Made by a program: the position numbers and the translations under genes. A stretch of 64,000 nt of DNA, taken from contig CAZLXI010000014.1 of the NCBI GenBank assembly GCA_964563435.1, positions 35,263 through 99,262 of the forward strand, read 5' to 3'. The stretch is from Leadbetterella sp964563435. GTDB lineage: Bacteria > Bacteroidota > Bacteroidia > Cytophagales > Spirosomataceae. Numbering within the stretch: position 1 is the stretch's first letter; every line of letters starts with the position of its first letter. Under the pieces are notes generated by a model. It searched no databases and was not told where the DNA came from. It was given only the letters and a program-made list of their open reading frames with translations. Below, piece after piece: positions 8,467 through 16,808 of this stretch.

Positions 8467-10182
8467 ATGAAATATATTCTGACAATGGCTTTCCTGGCAG
8501 CAGCCTGTGTGGCCGCGGCGCAAAAGAAAGTAGTTAACGAGGAAATTAACATTACCAAAGAGCGGGAGGTGAGTGTACCCAAAGCCACCAAGCTGACCGA
8601 AAAGATCCCGCAGGAAAAAGCACCCGTTACGGAAAAAAAGATGAACTATTCCTTTTTCGACCGTAAGCCTACCGGTATAGAAGAGGTGGAATTTACTCCC
8701 AATGTTATCCCCCCCCTGGATAAATCCCGGAACAGGGAGGATGTGCTGGGTTTTGACAACTACCTGAAGCTGGGAGCCGGAAATTACGGCCGGCTTTACG
8801 GGGAATTGTTCATCAACTCCAGCCAGGACCGCAGGTTTGTGTATGGTCTTTCGGCCCTGCACAACTCCACCCGGAAAGGCCCGGTAGACGGTAACCTGTC
8901 AGGCCAGGCGCTGACGAAGTTCGGGGTAGACGGAAAGTACCACCAGGATACCTACGAAGTAAAGCTCAATGCCGGCTATGAGAACCGGGGCTATCATTTC
9001 TACGGCTACGATACCACCGCCCACCATGATTATACCCGGACCGACCTCCGCCAAAGGCTGAACCTTTACAGCTTTGCGGCTACGATAGAGAACACCCGGC
9101 CCAAGCCCAAGATCGACTACAAGCTCTCTACCGGTATGTATTCCCTGAACGACTTTTATTCGGCCTCGGAGCTGGACTGGGGTACCCAGCTGAATACGTT
9201 TTTCGCCATATACGAAGACAAGGTCAAGGCCATTATCAATGCCGAAGCCTATTTTACACAAATGGCCGACAGCCATATAGAAAACCCGGCGCGCAAAAGA
9301 AACCTGTTCCGGATAGAGCCCGCTTTCAATTTTGATTTCGGCAGCTTCTCAGCCAGGGTGGGATTCAAGGCCGTGAGCCAGTCGGACCCCTACATCAATA
9401 CCAATACCACCAAAGGTTATCCTACGGCTATGCTGACCTATAAGACCCCTGCGCTGGTGTACTTCTTTGCCGGAATAGACGGTGACATTGTCAGAAATAC
9501 CATGCGGTCGTTCCTGAACGAAAACCCCTGGCTGAAAGAGCAGGTGACCATTCAGAATACCTATAAAAACCGCGACCTGTTTATCGGTGCGCGCGGTGAC
9601 CTGTTTTCCGGCGTAAGCTTCAATGTAAAAGCCTCTTACGGAAAATACCAGGACCTGTATTATTTCGACCAGTACGACGGATCCACTTTCTCACCTACCG
9701 GTAAGCCCCTGTATGTGACCAAGTTCGACGTGGTCTACGATGAGGAAGAAACCGATTTTGTGAACGGTTCGCTGGAGCTGGGCTATTCGGGAAATGAGAT
9801 CTGGAAGCCGGTACTTAAGGTTGATTATAACTATTACGAAAAGGGTACTTTTGAAAAACCTTTGCACCGGCCTGCGGTTACCGCCCGGTTGGGAAATACC
9901 ATAACTCTTACCGACAGATTGGTTTCGTCTGTTGATTTTTATTATATTGGCGGTATATTTGCCAGACAAACAGGCGGAATGAACGGGGAATATGATCCTG
10001 CGCAGCCGATAGTGAAGCTGAAGGATATCCTGGATCTGAACACGGAATTTACATACCTGTTTACAGATCATTTTGCCGCATTTGTGAAACTGAACAATAT
10101 TCTGGGGAAAAATTATCAGCGATATTACAATTATCCGCAGCTGGGACTGAACTTCCTGGCGGGTATAAACATAGCTTTGTAG
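8467..10182 (+). CDS. Outer-membrane beta-barrel protein, TonB-receptor-like without a recognisable plug
   Basis: A 571-residue protein with a signal peptide (LAAACVAAAQ), a charged lead of about 60 residues, and then a long series of amphipathic beta strands rich in aromatic residues (GRLYGELFINSS, ENRGYHFYGYDTT, LGLNFLAGINIAL). The C-terminus resembles the last strands of TonB-dependent receptors. No TonB box or full plug domain is evident, and the length is short for a receptor. It sits 1 nt after the TPR gene and 4 nt before the HU-SPOR gene, with a TonB-like gene next. It is probably an outer-membrane partner of the TPR scaffold. The substrate is unknown. Confidence 0.8.
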   Translation: MKYILTMAFLAAACVAAAQKKVVNEEINITKEREVSVPKATKLTEKIPQEKAPVTEKKMNYSFFDRKPTGIEEVEFTPNVIPPLDKSRNREDVLGFDNYLKLGAGNYGRLYGELFINSSQDRRFVYGLSALHNSTRKGPVDGNLSGQALTKFGVDGKYHQDTYEVKLNAGYENRGYHFYGYDTTAHHDYTRTDLRQRLNLYSFAATIENTRPKPKIDYKLSTGMYSLNDFYSASELDWGTQLNTFFAIYEDKVKAIINAEAYFTQMADSHIENPARKRNLFRIEPAFNFDFGSFSARVGFKAVSQSDPYINTNTTKGYPTAMLTYKTPALVYFFAGIDGDIVRNTMRSFLNENPWLKEQVTIQNTYKNRDLFIGARGDLFSGVSFNVKASYGKYQDLYYFDQYDGSTFSPTGKPLYVTKFDVVYDEEETDFVNGSLELGYSGNEIWKPVLKVDYNYYEKGTFEKPLHRPAVTARLGNTITLTDRLVSSVDFYYIGGIFARQTGGMNGEYDPAQPIVKLKDILDLNTEFTYLFTDHFAAFVKLNNILGKNYQRYYNYPQLGLNFLAGINIAL

Positions 10183-10186
10183 AAAT

Positions 10187-11200
10187 ATGAATATTCAGTC
10201 AGAAATTAGAGATTACATCCTTTCTCATGATTTTGTGATGCTACCGGGGATCGGGGCATTCGTGGCTGAATATTCCAAACCCTATTTCGATCTGAACGGT
10301 GAAATTGTGCCTTCTGAAAGAAAGCTCCGGTTCAATCCCCTGCTGAGAAACGATTCGGATGTGGAGATCCTCCAGGTATTCAAAGAACGAATGAACATTT
10401 CAGATGCCGAAGTACAGGCGCAATACTTTGCTTTCCTGGATACGGTCAATGAACAGATAGCCGCTTTTAACCGGTATTACTGGGACGGCTTCGGCATCAT
10501 CCTTCGCGAAGGGCCGGATCAGGCTTTTCAATTCCTGCCTTTCCAGCCTTCGGTGAGTGGGCCGGCTGAAAATGAGGGCCTGGCGAACGACCGGAAATCT
10601 TCCGGGGAAGAGGATGTTGTTTTTAAAGAAACTTTCGTTTTTAGAGAAAACAAAGAGGCTCTCTCTGAAGAAAAACCGGTTCCGGAAGCGGAGGATGGTA
10701 CGGAAGAAGAGCCTGACCCTGAAGAGGAATCAGAAGCAGAGGAAAGGTCGGAGGGCAACAAAGCCTTTAAATACCTGATCTTTGCTTTGCCGTTGGCGCT
10801 GCTGACCGCTGCCCTGGCGTATATGGTATTTTTTAAACCTTCGCTCCGCGAAAATGTCAAAGAAAAGGAGGGGCTGCTGCTGAATGACTCCGGCTTTGGT
10901 GCAGAAGAGGTAACGGTAGATACACTATACAGTGAAGAAGCAGCCCCGCCACAGGTGACGGAGTTACCGTTTGAAGAGCATATAGTACGGATAGGCATCT
11001 ATAAAAGAGCAAAAGATGCCGATAAAATAGTGGCCTTCCTGGCGGAAAAAGGATACATGGCCAAAATACGTCCCCACGGGCCCCTGTTTAAGGTGTACCT
11101 GGCGGCGGAAACGGAAGATCTGGCGATCCGCTACATTAAAGAAGTGGAGCAGCTAATTGACGACACGCCTATTTACGAAAGAAAAAAGAGAAATGGATAA
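10187..11200 (+). CDS. HU-CCDC81-like domain, transmembrane and SPOR domain protein
   Basis: A 337-residue protein with three parts. Residues 1 to about 110 form a HU-like fold of the HU-CCDC81 bacterial type (FVMLPGIGAFVAEY, RKLRFNPLLRNDSD). A very acidic region of Glu/Asp/Ser lies at about 125-190. One transmembrane helix follows at about 194-216, and a C-terminal SPOR domain at about 263-337 (RIGIYKRAKDADKIVAFLAEKGY). SPOR domains bind denuded septal peptidoglycan. The HU-like part would be cytoplasmic with the SPOR part in the periplasm. The family is common in Bacteroidota; its function is not established. It overlaps the next gene by 8 nt, so translational coupling is likely. Confidence 0.85.
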   Translation: MNIQSEIRDYILSHDFVMLPGIGAFVAEYSKPYFDLNGEIVPSERKLRFNPLLRNDSDVEILQVFKERMNISDAEVQAQYFAFLDTVNEQIAAFNRYYWDGFGIILREGPDQAFQFLPFQPSVSGPAENEGLANDRKSSGEEDVVFKETFVFRENKEALSEEKPVPEAEDGTEEEPDPEEESEAEERSEGNKAFKYLIFALPLALLTAALAYMVFFKPSLRENVKEKEGLLLNDSGFGAEEVTVDTLYSEEAAPPQVTELPFEEHIVRIGIYKRAKDADKIVAFLAEKGYMAKIRPHGPLFKVYLAAETEDLAIRYIKEVEQLIDDTPIYERKKRNG

Positions 11201-12161
11201 TTACATAGAAAATAAAAATATTCAGGGCCGTGCATGGACCTACAGCATTGTTCTCTATGCAGGGCTGCTGCTGACGCTGTATTTTATCAAAATTGTGTAC
11301 GAACCCCCGCAGGACGACCTGGGTTTTGGGGTGGATCTCAATTATGGGGTAGACCTGGTGGGTTCGGGAGATATTCAGACCACTAACAAGGCCAACGATT
11401 CTAAAAATGCCTATGATGTGAAACCGGAAGCCGGCGTAAAGGCCAATGTGAAAGCTACTCCCACACCCAGTAAGCCTAAGCCGGAAACGCAGAAGACCGT
11501 AGCAAAAACTACTCCGCCCAAAGTGCTCACGGCTGATGAGGATACGAAAGTGACGGTGAAAGCACCGGTAGAAAAGACCAAACCGGCTGAAAAACCAGCG
11601 GCTGTAACTTCCAAAGCAGCTCCGGAGAAGACTAATCCGGCGCCGCCTCAGCCTCAACGTACGGTAGATAACAGTTCCATTATGAAGAAATCTTCAGGAT
11701 CAGGCGGAGCTACCGGCTCTAATGGAACTACCGGTAGCCGTGACGGAGTGGGTGGAAATAATAACGGCGATGGAAAACCCGGAGAAGTAGGTGACAAAGG
11801 AGATCCGCGCGGTACGCCAGACGGTAACAGCCTGTACGGTAACCCCGGAAAAGGGGGTTCAGGATCCGGCGGTTCCGGCGGTAGCGGAACTTCAGTCAGT
11901 ATTTCGGGCTGGAGCAACAAGGGCAACCTGAATATCAGCAAAGACAATTCCAGCGAAACAGGCACCATCGTATTTGATGTGGTCATCAACGACCTGGGTG
12001 ATGTGATCAATATTAAAAACAGGCCGACCAACCTGAGTCCGTCGGTAGTAAACTATTACCGGGATCAGATCCGTTCCAAGCTGAAAGCTACCTTAAAGGC
12101 CGAGGGTACACCTCCAAGCCGATCTTCCGGAACCATAACTATCCGAATCACCAGAGGCTAA
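11193..12161 (+). CDS. TonB-family energy-transducer-like protein
   Basis: The ATG at 11193 is preferred over an upstream in-frame TTG because it gives a clean N-terminus, follows an A/G-rich ribosome-binding stretch, and overlaps the previous stop by only 8 nt. The 322-residue product has a short cytoplasmic lead and one transmembrane helix at about residues 17-35. A long Pro/Lys/Thr-rich region that can span the periplasm follows, then a Gly/Asn/Ser-rich segment, and a C-terminal domain of about 70 residues resembling TonB C (TIVFDVVINDLGDVINIK). TonB proteins pass inner-membrane proton-motive energy to outer-membrane receptors with ExbB/ExbD. No exbBD genes are next to it here, so the motor must be elsewhere. 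Confidence 0.8.
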   Translation: MDNYIENKNIQGRAWTYSIVLYAGLLLTLYFIKIVYEPPQDDLGFGVDLNYGVDLVGSGDIQTTNKANDSKNAYDVKPEAGVKANVKATPTPSKPKPETQKTVAKTTPPKVLTADEDTKVTVKAPVEKTKPAEKPAAVTSKAAPEKTNPAPPQPQRTVDNSSIMKKSSGSGGATGSNGTTGSRDGVGGNNNGDGKPGEVGDKGDPRGTPDGNSLYGNPGKGGSGSGGSGGSGTSVSISGWSNKGNLNISKDNSSETGTIVFDVVINDLGDVINIKNRPTNLSPSVVNYYRDQIRSKLKATLKAEGTPPSRSSGTITIRITRG

Positions 12162-12162
12162 A

Positions 12163-13458
12163 ATGACCTACCAGGAGACCGTTGACTATCTTTATAGTCA
12201 ATTGCCCGCTTTTCAAAAGATCGGGAAAAAGGCCATCAGGCCCAGACTGACAAACATCATCCGACTTTGCGAAATGCTGGGAAACCCCCAGAATAACTTC
12301 AAAAGTATTCACGTGGCCGGTACCAACGGAAAAGGCAGCAGCTCGCATTTTCTTACCTCCATCCTGATGGAAGCCGGTTATAAGACCGGCCTTTATACTT
12401 CCCCCCATCTGAAAGACTACCGCGAGCGTTTCCGGATCAACGGAAAGCTGGTGCCTGAGAATTGCGTGGTTGATTTCGTCCTGGACCACGGTAAGGAATT
12501 TCAAAATCTCAGGCCTTCGTTTTTTGAGGTGTCGGTAGCCCTGGCGTTCAAAATTTTCTCCGATGAAAAAGTAGATGTGGCCGTCATCGAAGTGGGGTTA
12601 GGCGGTAGACTGGATTCGACTAATATTATTAGCAATGTGGATTTATCTCTGATCACGAACATCGGCTATGATCACACGGATGTATTGGGGCACACGCTGG
12701 ATAAGATCGCGTTCGAGAAAGCGGGGATCATCAAGCCGGGTGTGCCGGTGGTGATCTCGGAGTACCTGCCGGAAACCCGGCCGGTTTTTGAAGAAAGGGC
12801 CGGAAAACAGGGTGCACCCATCTTTTTTGCGCAGGATGAGTGGGCCACAGAAGTAGTAGAAGAAAACATAGAGCATCTTTGCGTAAAGGTCATTAACCGG
12901 CAAAGCGGCCTGTTTTATGAGCTAACCTCAGGATTGGCCGGTACCTATCAGAAAGCCAATATAAGGGGTGTTACAGCGGCTGTGGAGCAACTGCGTAAAG
13001 AAGGTTATCAAATCAATGATAACGCGCTCTCAGAGGGCTTCAGAAAGGTAGTTTCGAATACGGGGTTGAAAGGACGCTGGCAGATCCTGGGAAAGCAGCC
13101 GCTGATCATCTGTGATACCGGTCATAATGAGCAGGCCTTTCAGATCACTATTAACCGCATAAAACGGGAGCCGCACCGGCATCTGTACTTTATTCTGGGC
13201 TTTGTACAGGATAAGGATATCACTAAGCTGAGCGAATATCTGCCGGAAGGAGCTATCGTATATCTTTGCGAATTCAATTCGTTCCGGGCCCTCAAAACAG
13301 AACAATTGCAGCGGCTGGAATTCAACAAGACTAAAAATATTAGCATTTTTAAAGATGTGAACGAAGCGATAGAGAAAGCCGGGGCGGAGGCCGGTCCGGA
13401 AGATATAATTTTTATCGGCGGAAGTACCTACCTGGTGGCAGAAATAAACGATTTATAA
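12163..13458 (+). CDS. folC: Folylpolyglutamate synthase / dihydrofolate synthase FolC
   Basis: A 431-residue Mur-ligase-family enzyme that adds glutamate to dihydropteroate or folates using ATP. The P-loop is VAGTNGKGSSSHF near residues 49-60, followed by LYTSPHL. Later motifs are VIEVGLGGRLDSTN, ITNIGYDHTDVLG, and the C-terminal domain with CDTGHNEQAFQ. The full length fits the family. The start lies 1 nt after the TonB-like gene and the stop 2 nt before trmB, so it is the fifth gene of the operon. The folC/trmB pairing with the envelope genes is positional, with no obvious pathway link. Confidence 0.96.
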   Translation: MTYQETVDYLYSQLPAFQKIGKKAIRPRLTNIIRLCEMLGNPQNNFKSIHVAGTNGKGSSSHFLTSILMEAGYKTGLYTSPHLKDYRERFRINGKLVPENCVVDFVLDHGKEFQNLRPSFFEVSVALAFKIFSDEKVDVAVIEVGLGGRLDSTNIISNVDLSLITNIGYDHTDVLGHTLDKIAFEKAGIIKPGVPVVISEYLPETRPVFEERAGKQGAPIFFAQDEWATEVVEENIEHLCVKVINRQSGLFYELTSGLAGTYQKANIRGVTAAVEQLRKEGYQINDNALSEGFRKVVSNTGLKGRWQILGKQPLIICDTGHNEQAFQITINRIKREPHRHLYFILGFVQDKDITKLSEYLPEGAIVYLCEFNSFRALKTEQLQRLEFNKTKNISIFKDVNEAIEKAGAEAGPEDIIFIGGSTYLVAEINDL

Positions 13459-13460
13459 CA

Positions 13461-14132
13461 GTGGCAAGAAGAAAATTGGGCCGGTTCCGGCATAATGCGG
13501 AAACGGAGAACGTAATAGAGCGCGGTAAACTGCTTTATACGACGATCAGGGGCAGGTGGAGCGAAGTGTATTTTAAGAATCCTAATCCCATTGTCCTGGA
13601 GCTGGCCTGTGGAAAAGGCGAATATACAGTAGGTCTGGGGAGCCGTTTCCCGGAGCGTAACTTTATCGGAATAGACATCAAAGGTGACCGGATAGCCCGT
13701 GGGAGCGCAAAAGCGGAAGAACTGGGCCTTAAAAACGTGGCATTCCTGCGCACCGGTATCCAGTACCTGGATGAGTTTTTCGACCCCGATGAAGTTTCTG
13801 AGATCTGGCTGGTGCATCCCGACCCGCAACCGCGCGATAAGGAGGAGAAACGACGGCTGACCAACCCCGGTTTCCTTAATTTATACAAGAAATACCTGAA
13901 AGACGGCGGAATCTATCATTTAAAAACCGACAGTGAGTTTTTGTTCGACTATTCGCTGGAGGTGATGGAAAAGGATCCTGAATTTGAGCTTCTGGGTTTT
14001 ACAAAGGACCTGTACAGCTCTCCGCTGAAGGAGGGGCATTTCGAGATCGTTACGCATTACGAGCGCTTCTTTACGGAAAAAGGGGCCAGTATCAACTATC
14101 TGCAGGCCCGGTTACATAAGAAAAAGGCCTGA
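13461..14132 (+). CDS. trmB: tRNA (guanine-N7-)-methyltransferase TrmB
   Basis: A 223-residue SAM-dependent methyltransferase that forms m7G46 in tRNA. The SAM site is LELACGKGEYTVGL followed by FIGIDIKGDRI. The family signature appears as VHPDPQPRDKEEKRRL, where the usual FPDPWPKKRH form is altered; the later YHLKTDSEFLF motif is intact. The start is GTG at 13461, giving MARRKLGRFRHN, which matches the family N-terminus. It is the last gene of the operon, and its stop codon lies inside the terminator stem at 14120-14150. Confidence 0.94.
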   Translation: MARRKLGRFRHNAETENVIERGKLLYTTIRGRWSEVYFKNPNPIVLELACGKGEYTVGLGSRFPERNFIGIDIKGDRIARGSAKAEELGLKNVAFLRTGIQYLDEFFDPDEVSEIWLVHPDPQPRDKEEKRRLTNPGFLNLYKKYLKDGGIYHLKTDSEFLFDYSLEVMEKDPEFELLGFTKDLYSSPLKEGHFEIVTHYERFFTEKGASINYLQARLHKKKA

Positions 14133-14150
14133 CATAGTCAGGCCTTTTTC
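14120..14150. terminator. Bidirectional terminator between trmB and gap
   Basis: A 14-bp perfect stem pairs 14120-14133 with 14137-14150 around a 3-nt loop. The arms are GAAAAAGGCCTGAC and its complement. A-rich and T-rich ends flank both sides, so it can serve the converging trmB (plus) and gap (minus) transcripts. The trmB stop codon is within the stem. Confidence 0.9.
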
Positions 14151-14168
14151 TTTCTTTATTTCGTTTTT

Positions 14169-15185
14169 TTACTTCTTAGAAATTAATTCTGCGAAATATT
14201 TCACCGTTCTCACCAGTTGAGAAACATAAGACATTTCATTGTCATACCACGATACCGTCCTTACCAGCTGGGTATCGCCCACGGTCTGAACGCGGGTTTG
14301 GGTACCGTCAAAAAGCGACCCGAAGCTGATTCCGATGATATCGCTGCTCACGATCTCATCTTCGGTGTAACCGAAGCTCTCGTTGGCAGCGGTTTTCATG
14401 GCAGCATTTACCTCGTCTACCGTCACTTTTTTACCCAGGATAACCGTAAGCTCGGTCAGTGACCCGGTAAGTGTGGGAACGCGCTGTGCTGAGCCGTCAA
14501 GCTTACCTTTCAAACCGGGAAGTACCAGGCCGATAGCCTTGGCTGCACCGGTGCTGTTCGGAACAATGTTCTGGGCAGCAGCTCTGGCACGCCTGAGGTC
14601 GCCTTTCGGATGCGGGGCGTCCTGTGTATTCTGGTCGTTGGTATAGGCATGAACCGTAGTCATTAAGCCGTTTACAATGCCAAACTGCTCTTCCAGCACC
14701 TGGGCCATCGGCGCCAGGCAGTTGGTGGTGCAGGAAGCACAGCTGATGATGGTTTCCGAACCGTCAAGGATCTGGTGATTGACGTTAAACACGATGGTTT
14801 TCAGGTCACCGGTGGCAGGGGCCGAGATCACTACTTTTTTCGCTCCGGCGGTAATATGGGCCTGCGCCTTATCGGCATCGGCAAAGAACCCGGTACATTC
14901 CAATACCACATCCACATCATGGTTGCCCCACGGGATCTGAGCCGGGTCTCTCTGCGCATAAATATTAATGGAATCGCCGTTCACGATTATCGAATTATCG
15001 GTAGACTCTACATTCCCGTTAAATCGTCCGTGAGCCGTGTCATATTTTAACAAATGGGCAAGTACCTTGGGACTGGTAAGGTCATTAATCGCTACCACAT
15101 CAATACCTTCCATGTTATAAATCTGACGATATACAAGACGTCCGATTCTGCCGAATCCGTTAATCGCAACTTTAATTTCTTTCAT
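14169..15185 (-). CDS. gap: Glyceraldehyde-3-phosphate dehydrogenase, type I
   Basis: A 338-residue glycolytic enzyme that oxidises glyceraldehyde-3-phosphate with NAD+ and phosphate. The Rossmann motif is INGFGRIGRLVYRQ at residues 8-21. The active-site segment is SCASCTTNCLAP with catalytic Cys152. Further family motifs are RRARAAAQNIVPNSTGAAKA and the C-terminal SWYDNEMSYVSQL. Full length. A TACCTTTG -7 element and a 13-bp palindrome lie upstream. It is monocistronic and ends at the shared terminator with trmB. Confidence 0.98.
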   Translation of the reverse strand: MKEIKVAINGFGRIGRLVYRQIYNMEGIDVVAINDLTSPKVLAHLLKYDTAHGRFNGNVESTDNSIIVNGDSINIYAQRDPAQIPWGNHDVDVVLECTGFFADADKAQAHITAGAKKVVISAPATGDLKTIVFNVNHQILDGSETIISCASCTTNCLAPMAQVLEEQFGIVNGLMTTVHAYTNDQNTQDAPHPKGDLRRARAAAQNIVPNSTGAAKAIGLVLPGLKGKLDGSAQRVPTLTGSLTELTVILGKKVTVDEVNAAMKTAANESFGYTEDEIVSSDIIGISFGSLFDGTQTRVQTVGDTQLVRTVSWYDNEMSYVSQLVRTVKYFAELISKK

Positions 15186-15208
15186 TTGAATATGTCGTTA
15201 AATTTTTG

Positions 15209-15238
15209 CAAAGGTAGCACTTTTCTCCGTTAAACGGA
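15209..15238 (-). promoter_or_regulatory. gap promoter -7 element and palindromic candidate operator
   Basis: On the minus strand TACCTTTG (15209-15216) lies 23 nt upstream of the ATG and fits TAnnTTTG. In place of a clear TTTG at the -33 distance there is a 13-bp perfect palindrome, TCCGTT-A-AACGGA (15226-15238), in the position where a regulator would contact RNA polymerase. The regulator is unknown. Confidence 0.5.
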
Positions 15239-15516
15239 ATGATAATTACCGTTGATTTTCATGCGATTTATCATATGGGGAGCAGGAAGATGATAGCTAA
15301 TTACAGTAGCAATACATTTTTTCTTTTTACCGGAAACAGTTTTAATTAACTTTACGTGCAGAAGCTCCGGACAGAATAATATTCGGCGGTGAAAAATACA
15401 AGTCGGAAAATAGGAGAGGGGGGAAGCAAAATAAAGTATAGTATATAAAGAATCAGTATTTTATAGTCAATTAATCGTAGTATAAGTAAAAAAAGTAAAT
15501 ATCAATAATATTCAAA
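15239..15516. other. gap-dapD intergenic region, no gene seen
   Basis: The 331-nt gap between divergent gap and dapD (15186-15516) holds the gap promoter and otherwise AT-rich sequence. A TAACTTTA at 15347-15354 differs by one base from TAnnTTTG and could start a long dapD leader of about 160 nt. No ORF, tRNA or convincing riboswitch fold was recognised. Confidence 0.4.
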
Positions 15517-16326
15517 ATGGAGCAGATTATTTTAGAGGCCTGGGAAAACCGGGAGTTACTTAAGGAAAAAGCAACCGTGGAAGCCATAGAGAAGGTAATA
15601 GCCCTGGTCGATGCCGGCGAGCTTAGAGTTGCTAATTTAGATAGTAATGGGAGCTGGAAAACGAACGAATGGGTTAAAAAAGCAATAATCCTCTATTTCC
15701 CGTTACGGAAAATGGAAAAGATGGAAGCGGGAATTTTTGAATATCACGATAAAATGCAATTAAAGGGCGATTATGAAAAATTGGGAGTTCGTGTGGTTCC
15801 CCCGGCGGTAGCCCGTTACGGAGCCTACATTGCACCGGGAGCTATCCTGATGCCGAGCTATATCAATATCGGTGCTTATGTGGATTCGGGTACGATGGTA
15901 GATACCTGGGCTACGGTAGGAAGCTGCGCCCAGATCGGTAAAGATGTGCACCTGAGCGGTGGTGTAGGTATTGGCGGAGTGCTGGAGCCGGCCCAGGCCT
16001 CGCCTGTGATCGTAGAAGACGGCGCCTTTATCGGTTCGCGTTGCATTGTGGTAGAAGGGGCGCACATCGGTAAACGTGCGGTATTGGGGGCCGGGGTGAC
16101 TATTACCGGCAGCTCTAAAATTATTGACGTCACCGGGTCGGAGCCTGTACAGTACACCGGTTATGTGCCGGAAAACTCGGTGGTTATTCCCGGTACCATC
16201 AATAAATCATTTCCTGCAGGTGAATACGGTGTGCCCTGCGCTTTGATCATTGGTAAGCGGAAGGCCAGCACCGACCTGAAAACTTCTCTTAATGACGCGT
16301 TGAGGGAGAATAATGTGACGGTGTAG
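15517..16326 (+). CDS. dapD: 2,3,4,5-tetrahydropyridine-2,6-dicarboxylate N-succinyltransferase DapD
   Basis: A 269-residue enzyme that succinylates tetrahydrodipicolinate in the succinylase branch of lysine/DAP synthesis. An N-terminal helical domain is followed by a left-handed beta-helix of hexapeptide repeats (GAYIAPGAILMPSYINIGAYVDSG, cited in part) and the loop with GGVGIGGVLEP. The C-terminal part carries SFPAGEYGVPCALIIGKR. Full length. It implies the succinylated route rather than the aminotransferase DapL route often found in other Bacteroidota. Downstream lie a heptamer-phased repeat array and a strong terminator. Confidence 0.96.
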   Translation: MEQIILEAWENRELLKEKATVEAIEKVIALVDAGELRVANLDSNGSWKTNEWVKKAIILYFPLRKMEKMEAGIFEYHDKMQLKGDYEKLGVRVVPPAVARYGAYIAPGAILMPSYINIGAYVDSGTMVDTWATVGSCAQIGKDVHLSGGVGIGGVLEPAQASPVIVEDGAFIGSRCIVVEGAHIGKRAVLGAGVTITGSSKIIDVTGSEPVQYTGYVPENSVVIPGTINKSFPAGEYGVPCALIIGKRKASTDLKTSLNDALRENNVTV

Positions 16327-16328
16327 TA

Positions 16329-16402
16329 AGTTAAATGTTAAAAACTAAAAGTTAAAAGTTAAGGTACCACAGTTTTTCACTGTTAGTTGTTCACTGTTCA
16401 CT
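16329..16402. repeat. Inverted heptamer-phased array, AGTTAAA type (dapD 3' side)
   Basis: The left arm is five units in 7-nt register at 16329-16363, of the forms AGTTAAA, TGTTAAA and AACTAAA. The right arm runs from about 16371 to 16402, and its complement reads AGTGAAC- and AACTAAC-type units. The AACTAA(A/C) unit holds the same third position from the outside in both arms, so the arms can pair as a long imperfect hairpin. The array starts 2 nt after the dapD stop. It has no ORF. Confidence 0.7.
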
Positions 16403-16405
16403 AAA

Positions 16406-16438
16406 AAAAAGGCCCTGGGAAAATCCCGGGGCCTTTTT
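16406..16438 (+). terminator. Rho-independent terminator of dapD
   Basis: A 15-bp stem pairs 16406-16420 with 16424-16438, with one U-G pair and a 3-nt loop. The arms are AAAAAGGCCCTGGGA and its near complement. The 3' arm ends in TTTTT. It lies just after the repeat array. Confidence 0.88.
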
Positions 16439-16693
16439 GGTTAAAATGGATTCTTAAACCTATATTTTTTTCTATTAGGAAAGCGCGTAAGTATTTTTTA
16501 ACAGCACGTAAGTCAGATATCCCCGACTTGATGAGGCAAATGTAAACCATAAGAAATATAAAAAGCAAGCCAATTAACAAAAATATTTTTCAGTGGTATA
16601 TGCCATTAATTGGAGCATATTGGAATAGTGCAAATACTTAAATGGACCCTTTCAAGTAATTAAATACTAGATAGTTACCAAATAATTCAAATT

Positions 16694-16795
16694 ATTAACA
16701 AATGTTAATTATTGATGGTAACAAATGAAAACTATTTAAATAACATTTGTAAAATATAAAATATTATTGTTAATTTGAGTCGTTTTCAAATGTTA
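16694..16795 (+). promoter_or_regulatory. Cluster of CAAATGTTA motifs, candidate operator of the XRE regulator
   Basis: A 16-bp palindrome ATTAACA-AA-TGTTAAT lies at 16694-16709. It contains CAAATGTTA (16699-16707). The same 9-mer recurs inverted at 16741-16749 (TAACATTTG) and direct at 16787-16795, and a partial copy TAACAAATG lies at 16719-16727. All are within 120 nt upstream of the HTH gene at 16809. The inverted copy overlaps the putative -33 element, which fits autorepression (inference). Confidence 0.55.
16746..16777 (+). promoter_or_regulatory. Candidate promoter of the XRE regulator
   Basis: TTTG (16746-16749), 20 nt, then TTAATTTG (16770-16777) matches the phylum consensus with one mismatch in the -7 box. 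It leaves a 31-nt gap to the ATG at 16809. Confidence 0.5.
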
Positions 16796-16808
16796 ATTTC
16801 CTGTTGGA

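Larger units (their letters stand above)
16439..16808. other. AT-rich regulatory gap before the XRE regulator, no gene seen
   Basis: About 370 nt, markedly richer in A/T than the flanking genes. It contains repeated CAAATGTTA motifs and a TTTG/TTAATTTG promoter-like pair, described separately. No ORF or structural RNA was recognised. Confidence 0.5.
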
